64,000 nucleotides of DNA. It comes from Bacteroidales bacterium. Lineage in GTDB: Bacteria > Bacteroidota > Bacteroidia > Bacteroidales > G3-4614. Location: NCBI GenBank assembly GCA_015061035.1, contig SUXK01000002.1, positions 137,628 to 201,627 on the forward strand, read 5' to 3'. Below, one piece after another: positions 52,774 to 63,925 of this stretch; position 1 is the stretch's first letter, and every line of letters starts with the position of its first letter. The notes beneath the pieces are model-generated. The model did not search any database. It was not told the origin of the DNA and worked only from the letters and a program-made list of their open reading frames with translations. The position numbers were made by a program, and so were the translations under genes.

Positions 52774-54633
52774 ATGGCAAACAGTAAAGAAAAATTATTC
52801 GAACAATTCCCGCCAGTATCAACAGAGGCGTGGATTGAAAAAGTTACGGCCGACCTTAAAGGTGCCGACTTTGAGAAAAAACTTGTTTGGAGAACAAACG
52901 AAGGGTTTAATGTTAAACCCATGTACAGAGCCGAGGACACAGAGGGTATGAGTTCAACAAACTCTGCTCCCGGAGAGTTCCCATTTGTACGTGGTACTAA
53001 ATGCGACAATGTTTGGTTAATTCGCCAAGACATTAAAGCAAGTGATGTTGTTGCTGCTAATGCAAAAGCAAAAGATGTTTTAACTAAAGGCGTTACTTCG
53101 CTTTGCTTTAAAGTTGAGGCTGACAGCATTAATGCTAACGGTATTGCTACTCTTCTTAACGGCATCAACATTGAGGAGACCGAGATTAACTTCCGTTGTT
53201 GTGTACGCCAAGCAGAAAACCTTTTGAATGTATATAAAACTTACATCGATTCTATTGGTGCCGATAAGGAGAAAGTCAAAGGTTCATTGAATTACAATCC
53301 TTTCAAGAAACTTCTTGTTAGAGGTAAAGATATTGAGAACTTAGCCGATGTTTGTGCTAATCTTGTAAAGGCTTCGGCAGAGTTGCCTAAATTCAGAGTT
53401 TTGGCTGTTGATTCTGTTATGTTGTGCGATGCAGGTTCGTATATCTCTCAAGAACTTGGTTACGCTCTTGCTTGGGGTAACGAGTATATGAGTATGCTTA
53501 CCGATAAAGGCATAAGCGTTGATGATGCTGCTAAAAACATCAAGTTCAATTTTGGTATCTCATCAAACTTCTTTATGGAGATAGCAAAATTCCGCGCTGC
53601 TCGTATGTTGTGGGCTGAGATTGTTGCCGCTTACAAACCTGCTTGTTTGTGTGCTGCCAAGATTGCTTCTCATGCAGAGACTTCAAAATTCAATCTTACA
53701 GTTTTTGATGCTCACGTTAACTTGTTACGTACTCAAACTGAAACAATGTCGGCTGCTTTGGCTGGTGTTGACTCAATTTGTGTTACTCCTTTTGATGCAA
53801 CATATAAAGAGAGCGATGAGTTCTCAGAGCGTATTGCCCGTAACCAACAACTATTGTTGAAAGAGGAGTCGCACTTTGATAAGATTACTGATGCTTCGGC
53901 TGGCTCATATTACGTTGAGAACTTAACAGCCTCTATTGCTGAACAAGCATGGAAGTTGTTTAAAGAGGTTGAGGCTGAGGGTGGATTCTACTCTGCTGTT
54001 AAGAGCGGAAGTGTTCAAAACGGAGTTAACGCTTCGGGGAATGCCCGCCGTAGTGCTATTGCTCGCCGTAGAGAGATTTTATTGGGTACTAACCAATATC
54101 CAAATATTAATGAGAAGGCTGCCGACAAGATTGTTAAAGCAGAGAAGTGCGGTTGCTGTGGTGGTGGCAAATGTGAGCCCGATTTTGCTACTCTTGACTT
54201 TAGCCGTGGTGCTACTCAATTTGAGGAGTTACGTTTGGCAACAGAGGGTAACGACAAACAACCTACTGTATTTATGCTTACAATAGGTAACCTTGCAATG
54301 CGTCTTGCTCGCTCACAATTCTCTGGCAACTTCTTTGGTTGTGCCGGTTACAAAATTATTGACAATCTTGGTTTTGACACAGTTGAAGAGGGTGTTGAGG
54401 CTGCTGTTAAAGCAGGGGCTGACATCGTTGTATTGTGTTCAAGCGATGAGGAGTATGCAACTCTTGCTCCTGCTGCCTTTAAGGCGTTAGACGGACGCGC
54501 ATTGTTTGTTGTTGCAGGAGCTCCTGAATGTGCCGAAGAACTTAAAGCTCAAGGTATAGATATGTTTATAAATGTTCGCAGCAACGTTCTTGAAACTTTG
54601 CAAGCGTTTAATAGCAAACTTTCAATAAAATAA
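52774..54633 (+). CDS. mutA: Methylmalonyl-CoA mutase small (beta) subunit
   Basis: Non-catalytic subunit of the heterodimeric B12-dependent mutase linking succinyl-CoA and methylmalonyl-CoA in the propionate pathway. 619 residues. The N-terminal TIM-barrel-like domain resembles the large subunit ([19 protein letters not shown]) but lacks the substrate-binding residues. The C-terminal Rossmann-like domain lacks the DxHxxG cobalamin-binding motif, as in known small subunits. A Cys-rich linker CGCCGGGKC lies at 459-467 between the two domains; I do not know whether it is general to the family. mutB starts 5 bp after the stop. Confidence 0.95.
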   Translation: MANSKEKLFEQFPPVSTEAWIEKVTADLKGADFEKKLVWRTNEGFNVKPMYRAEDTEGMSSTNSAPGEFPFVRGTKCDNVWLIRQDIKASDVVAANAKAKDVLTKGVTSLCFKVEADSINANGIATLLNGINIEETEINFRCCVRQAENLLNVYKTYIDSIGADKEKVKGSLNYNPFKKLLVRGKDIENLADVCANLVKASAELPKFRVLAVDSVMLCDAGSYISQELGYALAWGNEYMSMLTDKGISVDDAAKNIKFNFGISSNFFMEIAKFRAARMLWAEIVAAYKPACLCAAKIASHAETSKFNLTVFDAHVNLLRTQTETMSAALAGVDSICVTPFDATYKESDEFSERIARNQQLLLKEESHFDKITDASAGSYYVENLTASIAEQAWKLFKEVEAEGGFYSAVKSGSVQNGVNASGNARRSAIARRREILLGTNQYPNINEKAADKIVKAEKCGCCGGGKCEPDFATLDFSRGATQFEELRLATEGNDKQPTVFMLTIGNLAMRLARSQFSGNFFGCAGYKIIDNLGFDTVEEGVEAAVKAGADIVVLCSSDEEYATLAPAAFKALDGRALFVVAGAPECAEELKAQGIDMFINVRSNVLETLQAFNSKLSIK

Positions 54634-54638
54634 GAACT

Positions 54639-56774
54639 ATGAGACCAGATTTCAGTAACATAAATATAAATGACGCATTTGCAAACGGAGCAACTTGCGT
54701 TGCATGTAACTCGGAGGCTAATTGGATTACCCCCGAACTTATCCCCGTTAAGCCTATCTATACCAAAGAGGACTTGGAGGGAATGGAACACCTAAACTAT
54801 GTTGCAGGTATGGAGCCTTATTTGAGAGGTCCTTACAGCACAATGTATGTTATGCGTCCTTGGACTATTCGCCAATATGCAGGTTTCTCAACTGCCGAAG
54901 AGTCAAACGCATTCTATCGCCGTAACCTTGCTGCCGGACAAAAAGGTTTGTCGGTGGCTTTTGACCTTGCTACTCACCGCGGTTACGATGCCGACCATGA
55001 ACGTGTTGTGGGTGACGTTGGTAAAGCAGGTGTATCAATTTGCAGTCTTGAGGATATGAAGGTTTTGTTTGACGGTATTCCTTTGAACAAAATGTCTGTT
55101 TCAATGACAATGAATGGTGCTGTGTTACCTATCCTTGCTTTCTATATTAATGCAGGTTTGGAACAAGGTGCTAAATTGGAAGAGATGGCAGGTACTATCC
55201 AAAACGATATTCTTAAAGAGTTTATGGTGCGTAATACATATATCTACCCACCTGAATTCTCAATGAGAATCATTGCTGATATTTTTGAATATACTTCAAA
55301 GAATATGCCTAAGTTTAACTCAATCTCAATCTCTGGTTACCACATGCAAGAGGCTGGTGCTACTGCTGATATTGAGTTGGCTTATACTCTTGCCGATGGT
55401 TTAGAGTATCTTCGTGCCGGAGTTAACGCAGGTATGGATATTGACGCATTTGCTCCTCGCCTATCGTTCTTCTGGGCAATAGGTATGAACTACTTTATGG
55501 AGATTGCCAAGATGCGTGCTGCTCGTATGTTGTGGGCTAAGATTGTTAAACAATTCAATCCTAAAAACCCCAAATCATTGGCATTGCGTACACACTGTCA
55601 AACTTCAGGATGGTCGCTTACAGAGCAAGATCCATTCAATAACGTTGGCAGAACTTGTATTGAGGCTATGGGTGCTGCATTGGGACACACTCAATCACTT
55701 CACACAAATGCTTTGGACGAGGCTATTGCATTGCCAACTGACTTCTCGGCTCGTATTGCTCGTAACACTCAAATATATATACAAGAGGAGACTTACGTTA
55801 CTAAAGAGGTTGACCCATGGGCAGGCTCATACTACGTTGAGACTCTTACTAACGAGTTGGCTCACAAAGCTTGGGAGCATATTCAAGAGATTGAGAAATT
55901 GGGCGGTATGGCTAAAGCCATTGAGACTGGATTACCAAAACTTCGTATCGAAGAGGCGGCAGCAAGAACTCAGGCTCGTATCGACTCAGGCAAACAAGTT
56001 ATTGTTGGTGTAAACAAATATCGTTTGGAGAAAGAGGCTCCTATTGATATTCTTGAGGTTGACAACACTCAAGTTCGTAAACAACAAATTGAGCGTTTGA
56101 ATACCCTTAAAGCAAACCGCGATGAGGCTGCTGTTAAGGCTGCATTGAATGCTATTACAGAGTGTGTTAAAACCAAAGAGGACAACCTATTGGATTTGGC
56201 TGTTAAAGCAGCAAAAGTTCGTGCAACATTAGGAGAAATTTCAGATGCTTGCGAGGTTGTTGTTGGTAGATATAAAGCAGTAATTAGAACTATTTCAGGC
56301 GTGTATTCATCAGAGACAAAACAAGATTCAGACTTTATTCGTGCAACAGAGTTGACCGAAGAGTTTGCTAAGAGAGAAGGTCGTCAACCACGTATTATGA
56401 TTGCCAAAATGGGACAAGACGGACACGACCGCGGCGCAAAAGTTGTAGCAACAGGTTATGCCGATTGTGGCTTTGACGTGGATATGGGCCCATTGTTCCA
56501 AACTCCGGCAGAGGCTGCTCGTCAGGCTGTTGAGAACGACGTGCACGTTATGGGCGTATCTTCACTTGCAGCAGGACACAAAACTCTTGTTCCTCAAGTT
56601 ATTGAAGAACTTAAAAAGTTAGGCAGAGAGGATATAATTGTTATTGCTGGTGGTGTTATCCCCGCACAAGATTATGACTTCTTGTATAAAGCAGGTGTTG
56701 CCGCTATATTCGGACCCGGTACTTCAGTTTCAAAAGCTGCATGTCAAATACTTGAAATTCTTTTGGGAGAATAG
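54639..56774 (+). CDS. mutB: Methylmalonyl-CoA mutase large (alpha) subunit
   Basis: Catalytic adenosylcobalamin-dependent mutase subunit, 711 residues. The substrate-binding barrel has [35 protein letters not shown], and [19 protein letters not shown]. The cobalamin domain has [13 protein letters not shown], with the Asp-x-His-x-x-Gly motif whose His ligates cobalt, then the Ser/Gly segments [12 protein letters not shown] and [11 protein letters not shown]. It forms an operon with mutA. With it the organism can make propionate from succinate. The epimerase, decarboxylase and the MeaB chaperone are not in the window. Confidence 0.97.
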   Translation: MRPDFSNININDAFANGATCVACNSEANWITPELIPVKPIYTKEDLEGMEHLNYVAGMEPYLRGPYSTMYVMRPWTIRQYAGFSTAEESNAFYRRNLAAGQKGLSVAFDLATHRGYDADHERVVGDVGKAGVSICSLEDMKVLFDGIPLNKMSVSMTMNGAVLPILAFYINAGLEQGAKLEEMAGTIQNDILKEFMVRNTYIYPPEFSMRIIADIFEYTSKNMPKFNSISISGYHMQEAGATADIELAYTLADGLEYLRAGVNAGMDIDAFAPRLSFFWAIGMNYFMEIAKMRAARMLWAKIVKQFNPKNPKSLALRTHCQTSGWSLTEQDPFNNVGRTCIEAMGAALGHTQSLHTNALDEAIALPTDFSARIARNTQIYIQEETYVTKEVDPWAGSYYVETLTNELAHKAWEHIQEIEKLGGMAKAIETGLPKLRIEEAAARTQARIDSGKQVIVGVNKYRLEKEAPIDILEVDNTQVRKQQIERLNTLKANRDEAAVKAALNAITECVKTKEDNLLDLAVKAAKVRATLGEISDACEVVVGRYKAVIRTISGVYSSETKQDSDFIRATELTEEFAKREGRQPRIMIAKMGQDGHDRGAKVVATGYADCGFDVDMGPLFQTPAEAARQAVENDVHVMGVSSLAAGHKTLVPQVIEELKKLGREDIIVIAGGVIPAQDYDFLYKAGVAAIFGPGTSVSKAACQILEILLGE

Positions 56775-56813
56775 CTCATCAGCTATCAGCTGTTAGCTTT
56801 CAGTTATTAGATA

Positions 56814-56841
56814 AGCGAGTTGCTCATACGAGCAACTCGCT
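56814..56841 (+). terminator. Terminator of mutAB
   Basis: agcgagttgct (56814-56824) pairs perfectly with agcaactcgct (56831-56841), an 11-bp stem with a 6-nt loop, followed by gttgtttta. Confidence 0.8.
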
Positions 56842-57134
56842 GTTGTTTTAAGACTATTAAAGTTATAGAAGGCCCAAAAGGGCATAAAAGGGTATAAAAG
56901 GCTTTTATTCGGGAAGATAACTAAGATAACTATGGTAACTAAGATGTGTAGGATTATTAGGGCAATTAGGACAACTAAGTTAATAAGAATAACGGAATCG
57001 CATCTTGAGGTGCAACTCCGTTTAAACTAACAACTAAAAACTAACAAAGCCACGAGTAAGTGAGAGCAGAGTTAAGTTTACTTGAACTCTGCCGAGCGTG
57101 AGTGGGTTAAACGAGCAATGCTCGTTAACTTAGT
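56842..57134. repeat. Gene-free stretch with decayed repeats
   Basis: Contains short aactaaga/attagggcaatt-like runs, a cggaatcgcatcttgaggtg-type copy of the aactccgttt hairpin family (about 56992-57025), a stem gcagagtt/aactctgc near 57066-57091, and a triloop hairpin aacgagc-aat-gctcgtt (57110-57126) just after the DUF5009 stop. No gene is visible. Confidence 0.45.
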
Positions 57135-58271
57135 TTACACCTTTAAATATATTTGGTGCTTATACATATAGCGGAGTATCAGGTATATGATTGTGCAGTT
57201 GCTGACGGCTATTATAAAGGGGTAATATGCTCCAATGTATTGTTCTAAGCCATGCAATAGGGATTGTGATACACTACTGAAACTTATTACTATTGTGAGC
57301 ATATAGGCTGTTATGGAGTTCATTCCATATACTTTTAATAGTTGGGTATGTTTTTTATAGCCTTTTACGTCTATTACCCAATAGAAGAGTGCCATTAGTA
57401 TATAGCACCAACCACTGCTGTATATGGTCATTGAGGTTGTCCATAGTTTTTTGATTATGGGATGTACATATCCTAATAGATAGCCTAATACTACTAATGT
57501 TATTCCTATATATAGTAGTTGTTTGAATTTTTTTATTGCGGTGGTGTTTGTGTTTTTTAGTATTACTCCTGCAAACATTCCTGACATTACGGTTACTACA
57601 AAGTTTAGTGAACTTACTATCCATGTGTAGTTATACCAAGGGGCATATACTACCTCGCCGTTTGCTCCTATGGTTGCCATATCTCTGAAACGACCTAATA
57701 CTGCTCTATCTACCCACTCTGCAAAATTGGCGGTTGGTGTGTAATTGCCTGCTCCGTAGCCTTCGACCGATGCGAATTGCATTAATGCCCAATATATGAG
57801 GAGTAGTGATATTGATACGGCTACTTGTGTTGTGGTTTTCAGGTTTATAAACAGAATTGATGATACTAAATATCCTAATGCTATTGATTGTAGTGTGTTT
57901 GAGTAGAGATATATTCGTGAGGGGTCTAAGGCAAGCAGGTTGCCTTGGCATATCATTCCGAATATCCACAATATTATAAAGCGTTTTATTATTCGTTTAT
58001 ATATGGGCAGACGTGGCTGTGTTCTGTCTCGTTTTATGGATGATAGCGAAAATGGTATGGTTATTCCTGTCATAAAGAGGAAGAGTGGCATTACCAAATC
58101 CCACGATGAGAAGCCTTCCCAATCGACATGAGTGAAACACCACATAAATTTATTGAAAGCCTCACTATCTAATGCATGTGCTAATGGGTGTAGTGTTGTT
58201 TCCAATACTACTAAACAGAAGAGGTCAAATCCTCTTAATACATCGAGCGACTCTAATCGTTGTTTTGCCAT
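57135..58271 (-). CDS. DUF5009/NagX-like multi-pass acyltransferase family protein
   Basis: Integral membrane protein of 378 residues with about ten hydrophobic segments. The N terminus LESLDVLRGFDLFCLVVLETTL and SWDLVMPLFLFMTGITIPFS match the COG4299 family, related to heparan-alpha-glucosaminide N-acetyltransferase and to YeiB/OpgC-type acyltransferases. By analogy it may acetylate a sugar across the inner membrane, using a cytosolic acyl-CoA; the substrate is unknown. The conserved His in the loop FTHVDWEGFSSWD is a candidate catalytic residue. The gene stands alone and is divergent from the next gene. Confidence 0.82.
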   Translation of the reverse strand: MAKQRLESLDVLRGFDLFCLVVLETTLHPLAHALDSEAFNKFMWCFTHVDWEGFSSWDLVMPLFLFMTGITIPFSLSSIKRDRTQPRLPIYKRIIKRFIILWIFGMICQGNLLALDPSRIYLYSNTLQSIALGYLVSSILFINLKTTTQVAVSISLLLIYWALMQFASVEGYGAGNYTPTANFAEWVDRAVLGRFRDMATIGANGEVVYAPWYNYTWIVSSLNFVVTVMSGMFAGVILKNTNTTAIKKFKQLLYIGITLVVLGYLLGYVHPIIKKLWTTSMTIYSSGWCYILMALFYWVIDVKGYKKHTQLLKVYGMNSITAYMLTIVISFSSVSQSLLHGLEQYIGAYYPFIIAVSNCTIIYLILRYMYKHQIYLKV

Positions 58272-58507
58272 TGTTATCTATCCCCTTCCTATCCCTCCCC
58301 CGTAGGGAGGGAACTTTTTTATTTGTTTATTTTTTCTATTACTTAAATGGTTTTACAAAAAAAGTGCAAACCGAGTACAGAGTAAAACTTGTTTTAACTA
58401 TGCCGAGGTGCAGCCTATTTTCGCAAAGGTTTACCTTTGCAAAGATAGTGTTTTTTGAACTTTTTTTGAAGTTAAATGTATTTATTATAAATCTTAATTT
58501 TATTGAT

Positions 58508-59056
58508 ATGGAGAAACTTTATCTTATTGTTGCTCTTAGTGCTATTTTTGCTTTGAATAGTGAGGCAAAAGATAGATACCATAAAGAGATGAACAAAAGC
58601 ATTGTGGTAAGGGATACTTTAACCCTTAACAGTTTGGAGATTATAAATTTGAATGGTCACGACTCTATTGTGAGTATGACGGAGGAGAAGATTCCTATTT
58701 ATAGGGTGCTTACCGAAAAGAGGGGTAATGCTATGACTCCTCGCGATTGGGCTGAGTATAAGACTGAGAATATGAAACACCGCCTCCACTTGAATAATAA
58801 GCAGACCGAGAAACTTTTTAAACTTAATTTGATGGAGAGCAAAGAGCGTACTAATTATAAAAAGGAGAAGTTTGCTATGAGAGCAAGACACTTAAAGAAA
58901 CAGATGAAAGCGGAAGAGCGTTTTGTCAGTTCTCTAAATCCTGTTCAAAAGGTTGCTTACGAGGGTTATAAGGAGCGTGAAGAGTGTCATCCTCTTTCGG
59001 TTAAGTGTTGTAAGGTTAAAGGTCATGGCAAAAAGATGGTGGCGGTCAGAGAGTAG
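58508..59056 (+). CDS. Small exported helical protein, DUF4890-like
   Basis: Exported protein of 182 residues. The ATG at 58508 gives a signal peptide MEKLYLIVALSAIFALNSEA; a longer frame from 58172 runs into the divergent DUF5009 gene and is not credible. The mature part is strongly charged and mostly helical (AEYKTENMKHRLHLNNKQTEKLF, cut here from a longer helix, and KKEKFAMRARHLKKQMKAEE). It resembles Spy/CpxP-like periplasmic proteins or DUF4890. Two Cys pairs occur near the end (EECHPLSVKCCKVKG). The function is unknown. It is followed by a strong terminator. Confidence 0.6.
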   Translation: MEKLYLIVALSAIFALNSEAKDRYHKEMNKSIVVRDTLTLNSLEIINLNGHDSIVSMTEEKIPIYRVLTEKRGNAMTPRDWAEYKTENMKHRLHLNNKQTEKLFKLNLMESKERTNYKKEKFAMRARHLKKQMKAEERFVSSLNPVQKVAYEGYKEREECHPLSVKCCKVKGHGKKMVAVRE

Positions 59057-59128
59057 TTCTCAGTTGTTAGTTGTATGAGAATTGATACAATTAGTTTAAT
59101 TACTCCAATAAGACTAATAATAAATAGT

Positions 59129-59161
59129 AAAAGGTTGTTACTTTGCGTGTAACAACCTTTT
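59129..59161 (+). terminator. Terminator of the small exported protein gene
   Basis: aaaaggttgttac (59129-59141) pairs perfectly with gtaacaacctttt (59149-59161), a 13-bp stem with a 7-nt loop, with T-rich sequence at its end. Confidence 0.75.
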
Positions 59162-59198
59162 AGTTATTAAATGAATAGAATTATAATTATCTTTTCGG

Positions 59199-59445
59199 CG
59201 GACGTGGCAGGCATTTTAAGGTAATTACATGTAATTAAAATTAACTAAATGTTAATTTGTACCTAAAAATGGGGCATACAAGGTATTTGCTTTAGCAAAT
59301 AGGATTAACTGAATGTTAATCCGACCGCAGTATGGGGGAGCATAACTCCTATGCGACGGAGGAAATCAGTGCCCTGCACGACGGAGGACACGTCCCTACT
59401 GCTGGGATGACTCTTTTCAGCGGATGTGGCAGGCCACGTCCCTAC
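59199..59445. repeat. Second copy of the palindrome plus three-stem element
   Basis: The left palindrome arm cggacgtggcaggc (59199-59212) is followed by a three-stem element: cattttaaggt/acctaaaaatg (59212-59222, 59261-59271, one mismatch), taattac/gtaatta (59222-59228, 59231-59237) and aattaac-taaat-gttaatt (59239-59257). Further hairpins are atttgc-ttta-gcaaat (59285-59300) and ggattaac-tgaat-gttaatcc (59302-59322). A right arm ggacacgtccctact ends near 59400. A complete palindrome unit lies at 59421-59445. No gene is present in this 400-bp gap. Confidence 0.65.
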
Positions 59446-59456
59446 TTGGTTAACAA

Positions 59457-60776
59457 CTACAAATTTCCTGTTGCTCGAAGATATTCGGTTTCGTATATCT
59501 TGTATTGCGACTGTGCTTCGATATAGTTGCTGTATGATTGTTGCCACTGTGATTGTGCGTCTAACAAATCGGTTAGGGGTGCCATTGATTGGTCATAACG
59601 ATTTCGCATTACTCGCAAGTTCTCTTCGGCTTGTTTTAGTGCTAAGGTGGCTGTTTCTATCATCATATAACTGTCTTGCACGTTACGTATGGCTTGTTGT
59701 ACTTGCAGGTTTAAGAGTTTCTTGTTTTTATCAAGTTCTAATTGTGCGTTAGCAAACTCTAATTTTGCTTTTTTTACTTTCTTAAATCCTTCGCCCCAAT
59801 GCAAAATGGGTATTTGTACGGCTAACATTGCTGTTCCTATTCCGTCTTTGAATTCGCTGGTAAAGGGCATATATGTTCCTCCGCCTACATCTACCATTGT
59901 CTCCATTTTTATGTTCCCAAAGTAGGTATATCCTGCTGAGAGGGCTACCATTGGTAACATATCTGCTCGTACCATTTTTATCTGTTGCTCGTTTATATCA
60001 ACGTTCTTTTGCAACATTGTTAATTCTGGGCGGTTGCTTAAATCATCGCTTAACGAGAGCATAGGCTCAGTTACAAATGTGGTGTCGGTTAATTCGATTT
60101 GGGTATCGTAATCGGCTCCTATTACTCTACATAATGAGATTCTACAAAGGTCTGCTCCGTTTTGTACTTTTTGTGTTTGGTATTTTATCTCGCTTCGTTT
60201 TGCTTCTACTCGCAACATATCATTTTCGGTTGCCATTCCTACTGATAGTGCGGCTTTTGTTTGGTTGTAGATTGTATCCATTTGTCGTGAGTAACTCTCC
60301 ATCATCTTTACTTTGCGACTTACTGCGAGATATGTCCAGTAGGCATTGTCGGCATCTACTATTACATCCATTTGTGTCATGCGTTGTTGCTCCTCTGCTA
60401 CCGTCTCTCCTATTTTTGCCATTTTGCGTCCTGTCAGAATTTTTCCGCCTGTGTAGATTGGTTGCATTAACGATAGTCCAGCCATATATGCTCCATCCAT
60501 TCGCATTTCGGCACCCATTCCTGCCATTTCAAGTGGTGTCATATATATTCCCATTCCTGTTGCATCTACTTTTGGAAGGAATGCTGCTACGGATGAGTAT
60601 TTGTCAATCTGTGCCTGTTCTATTTTATTGTCACTCTTTTTTATATCCTCGCTATATGTTAATGCTCGTTGACGACACTCCTGTTGTGATAAGGTGAGTG
60701 TGGTTTGGGCATTTATATTTTGCGTAAATATTAGTGTTAATAGTGATACTATTACTATTTTATATGTTCTTATCAT
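59457..60776 (-). CDS. TolC-family outer-membrane efflux protein
   Basis: Outer-membrane channel of 439 residues with signal peptide IVIVSLLTLIFTQNINA. Two OEP repeats are visible: helices around 25-200 (LSQQECRQRALTYSEDIKKSDNKI cut short here) and 235-435 (LEFANAQLELDKNKKLL, MRNRYDQSMAPLTDLLDAQSQW). No lipobox Cys is present. It is the last gene of a minus-strand efflux operon, 5 bp after the RND transporter. It differs in sequence from the channel at 1674-3059, so the two pumps have separate outer components. Confidence 0.88.
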   Translation of the reverse strand: MIRTYKIVIVSLLTLIFTQNINAQTTLTLSQQECRQRALTYSEDIKKSDNKIEQAQIDKYSSVAAFLPKVDATGMGIYMTPLEMAGMGAEMRMDGAYMAGLSLMQPIYTGGKILTGRKMAKIGETVAEEQQRMTQMDVIVDADNAYWTYLAVSRKVKMMESYSRQMDTIYNQTKAALSVGMATENDMLRVEAKRSEIKYQTQKVQNGADLCRISLCRVIGADYDTQIELTDTTFVTEPMLSLSDDLSNRPELTMLQKNVDINEQQIKMVRADMLPMVALSAGYTYFGNIKMETMVDVGGGTYMPFTSEFKDGIGTAMLAVQIPILHWGEGFKKVKKAKLEFANAQLELDKNKKLLNLQVQQAIRNVQDSYMMIETATLALKQAEENLRVMRNRYDQSMAPLTDLLDAQSQWQQSYSNYIEAQSQYKIYETEYLRATGNL

Positions 60777-60781
60777 AGTGA

Positions 60782-63700
60782 TTATATGTTTGTTGGTTTT
60801 TTTATACGGAATAGAACTACATAAAATATTGGTAACAATATTAGTGTTATTATTGTTCCAAATGTTAATCCTCCCATAATGGTTATTGCCATTGAACTAT
60901 ACATAGGATCTCCGATTAGTGGTATCATTCCTACTATTGTTGTGAGCGATGCCATTAGTACTGGGCGTACACGTGATACTGTTGCCTCTACTACTGCTTT
61001 GTATGGTTCTGCTCCTTCTTCTACTTGCAGACGGTTTATCTCATCTACTAATACTATTGAATTTTTTACCATCATTCCTACAAGTCCTAACATTCCTATT
61101 ATTGCCATGAAGGTCATAGGTTGATTTGATAACAATAGGGCTGCTACTATTCCACAGAACACGAAGGGGAAACATATTAATATAAGTATTACCTTTTTCC
61201 AACTATTGAATAATAGTAGTAATATTGCCAATATTATAAATATGGTAATAGGGATGTATTTGAAGAGGTTTTTCATTGCATCTCCTTGTAACTCTCCGTC
61301 TCCTAACCATCGCATTGTATAGCCTTCGGGTAATGGTATTGCTTCTATTTCTTCTTTTATCTCTTGTACTACTTTTGCTGGGGTTGCTTTATCGTTTTCA
61401 ATTGCAGGATCGCACTCTGCCTCTATTGCTCTGCGACCATTGACACGATATACCAAATCTTCGTCCCACTCTAAATTTACATCTTTGACTACATTGCTCA
61501 ATGGTGTTGCCTTGAACATTTTATCTTGTAAATCGGTCATTGCTTTACCTCCTGACAGTGCGTTGTTCAAATCATCGTTTGAGAGATGGACATTCATCAT
61601 ACTCCATACTGGAATATCTTCAATGTTTGCAATACGACTTCCGTCACTATTACGTACTTGAAGATTTATCATCACCATTTTTTCCTGATCGTTTAGTACT
61701 CCTACGGTCATTCCGTCATTTGCTGCCATTAGTGCATTTGCTACATCGCCCCGATTTACTCCTGCTCGTAGTGCATCGGGTTGTATATATTGTGCTACTA
61801 ATGATTTTCCTATGGGTTTCCAATTGTTTTGTACCGAGTATTTATCTACGTACTCACAACTTCGCATTATATCTTCGGCTTGCGCACTTAATTGGCGTAA
61901 GACTGCTGGATCGGCTCCTGTAAACTCTACCTCAACGGTGTGTGAGGTTGCTATTGAGAAATTGTATTTTCGGGTACGTATGTATGCCTCTGGATATTTT
62001 TCGCGTAACTCCTTTCGTATCTCGGGGATATATTTTATTACACTGTTGTAGTCTTTGCAGTCGATTATCAACTCACCATAGCAGTCTCCTCCTGATGTCA
62101 TTGGTCGTACTAAACAATAGTGAGCAGGGGCTGATCCTTGACTTATAGCTACTCGCTCTACATGTGGATTCTTTGATATGTCATCGCTCATCTGTAAGAG
62201 TTTGTCTCTTACAATATTTGCATCTGAGGCTGATGGGAAGAAACACTCTACTACAAATTGTTTGTAATCAAAGTCGGGGAAGAACAGGTTTTTTACTTTT
62301 GTCATTCCAAAGACTGATGCCAATAATACTACAATTGCTACAATGAGTGTTATTTTGCGATGTTCTACTAATTTATCTATTGATCTGCGTACAAACTTGT
62401 GTGCTGGTGAGTTCATTACCTCTCCTTTTGATGCTTCTGTTTTTTCGGTTTTTGGCAACCATGCTTTTGCACACATTGGTACTTGTACCAACGCCAATAT
62501 CCAACTCACCAATAGACTTACACATAGTACTAAAAATAGGTCTCCTGCATACTCTCCTGCTGAATCGGGTGAGAGATATATTGCCAAAAATGTTGTGGCT
62601 GCTATTATTGTTGCTCCCAACAATGGCATTGCTGTATTTTTTCCTATGCGATATAGGTAAGTGTCTTGGGGTAATCCTCTTTTTTTATCTATTAGGATTC
62701 CGTCCATTATCACAACGGCATTATCTACCAACATTCCCATTGCTACGATGAATGCTCCTAATGATATTCGTTGCAGGGTTGTTCCCATCATTAATAATAC
62801 AGGGAACGATATGGCTATTGTCAGTATTAGTCCAAATCCTATGATGAGTCCACTACGGTATCCCATTGTGAATATCAAAACCAACACTACTATTACTACC
62901 GACTCCAATAGATTTAGCATAAATGAAGAGATTGCTTCATCTACTTTGTCGGGTTGGAAGAATATTTTTTCGGTTTTAAATCCTATGGGGAGTGTTTTCA
63001 TTGCCTCTGCCAACTTGGCATCTACGGCTTTTCCTACATCTGGGACTATTACAGATGATTCCATTGCGATACATATTGCCATAGCGGGTTCTCCTCCTAC
63101 AAAGAATCCATTGCGTTGAGGTTCGGAATAGGTGCGTTCTACTTTTGCTATATCGCCTAATCGTAACTTACGTCCATCCATTGTCTGGATTAACAGGTTA
63201 CGTATATCTTCCTCGTTCTCTACATCAGAATCGACATAGACCGATATTCTCTCATCGCCTGCTTGATAGCGTCCTGAGTTTACGGTTTTTCCTGCCGATT
63301 GTAATGCCGACATTATTTGTGTGGGAATTATTCCATTACGGGTTATCTGCTCTTTTGAGAGTACTATGTTTATTACTTCATCGCGATTACCGCTTAATAT
63401 TATTCGTTTTACTCCCTCTACATCAAGGAGTTCTCGGCGGAGATATTTGGCATATTTGTATAAATCGGAATATTCATAACCCGGAGCTGACAGGGAATAG
63501 AATATTCCATATACATCCATCATATCATCTATTACAATGGGTGAATAGCACTCTTGTGGCAGACGCATTGTGGCATCGTTTACTTTGCGGCGGAGAAGAT
63601 CAAAGTGTTGCTCTAAATCTTTGTTTAGAACGGTCATCTTAAATTCGACAGTAAACATTGCCATTCCGTTTTGGCACTCGCTCTTTACTTTTTTTACGTT

Positions 63701-63925
63701 GGGCAATGCTCTTAACTCTTCTTCCATAAATTGTGCTACCTTCAACTCTACTTCATGAGCGCTTGCTCCCGGATATGGTACCACAACCATTGCTTGTTTT
63801 GCCGATACGGCTGGATCTTCCAATTTGGGCATCTGTATAAACGAGAGTACTCCCGCTAATATTGATGCTACCATAAGCGACCAAAATATTATGGGACGCT
63901 TAACAAAATATTCTGTTATCTTCAT
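60782..63925 (-). CDS. RND efflux transporter, second system
   Basis: Inner-membrane RND pump of 1047 residues. TM1 is FVKRPIIFWSLMVASILAGVLSF. The proton-relay region reads GMLVDNAVVIMDGI, with one Asp and an Asn where AcrB has two Asp; this is common in other RND branches. The second half has MVKNSIVLVDEINRL in TM10. Both large periplasmic loops are present. It lies farther from AcrB than the pump at 4248-7361. The start codon overlaps the stop of the membrane-fusion gene (TAATG), so translation is coupled. The substrate is unknown. Confidence 0.93.
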   Translation of the reverse strand: MKITEYFVKRPIIFWSLMVASILAGVLSFIQMPKLEDPAVSAKQAMVVVPYPGASAHEVELKVAQFMEEELRALPNVKKVKSECQNGMAMFTVEFKMTVLNKDLEQHFDLLRRKVNDATMRLPQECYSPIVIDDMMDVYGIFYSLSAPGYEYSDLYKYAKYLRRELLDVEGVKRIILSGNRDEVINIVLSKEQITRNGIIPTQIMSALQSAGKTVNSGRYQAGDERISVYVDSDVENEEDIRNLLIQTMDGRKLRLGDIAKVERTYSEPQRNGFFVGGEPAMAICIAMESSVIVPDVGKAVDAKLAEAMKTLPIGFKTEKIFFQPDKVDEAISSFMLNLLESVVIVVLVLIFTMGYRSGLIIGFGLILTIAISFPVLLMMGTTLQRISLGAFIVAMGMLVDNAVVIMDGILIDKKRGLPQDTYLYRIGKNTAMPLLGATIIAATTFLAIYLSPDSAGEYAGDLFLVLCVSLLVSWILALVQVPMCAKAWLPKTEKTEASKGEVMNSPAHKFVRRSIDKLVEHRKITLIVAIVVLLASVFGMTKVKNLFFPDFDYKQFVVECFFPSASDANIVRDKLLQMSDDISKNPHVERVAISQGSAPAHYCLVRPMTSGGDCYGELIIDCKDYNSVIKYIPEIRKELREKYPEAYIRTRKYNFSIATSHTVEVEFTGADPAVLRQLSAQAEDIMRSCEYVDKYSVQNNWKPIGKSLVAQYIQPDALRAGVNRGDVANALMAANDGMTVGVLNDQEKMVMINLQVRNSDGSRIANIEDIPVWSMMNVHLSNDDLNNALSGGKAMTDLQDKMFKATPLSNVVKDVNLEWDEDLVYRVNGRRAIEAECDPAIENDKATPAKVVQEIKEEIEAIPLPEGYTMRWLGDGELQGDAMKNLFKYIPITIFIILAILLLLFNSWKKVILILICFPFVFCGIVAALLLSNQPMTFMAIIGMLGLVGMMVKNSIVLVDEINRLQVEEGAEPYKAVVEATVSRVRPVLMASLTTIVGMIPLIGDPMYSSMAITIMGGLTFGTIITLILLPIFYVVLFRIKKPTNI

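Noticed and set aside
58172-58507. N-terminal extension of the small exported protein
   Set aside because: Runs antisense through the start of the DUF5009 gene and puts the clear signal peptide at 58508 in mid-protein.
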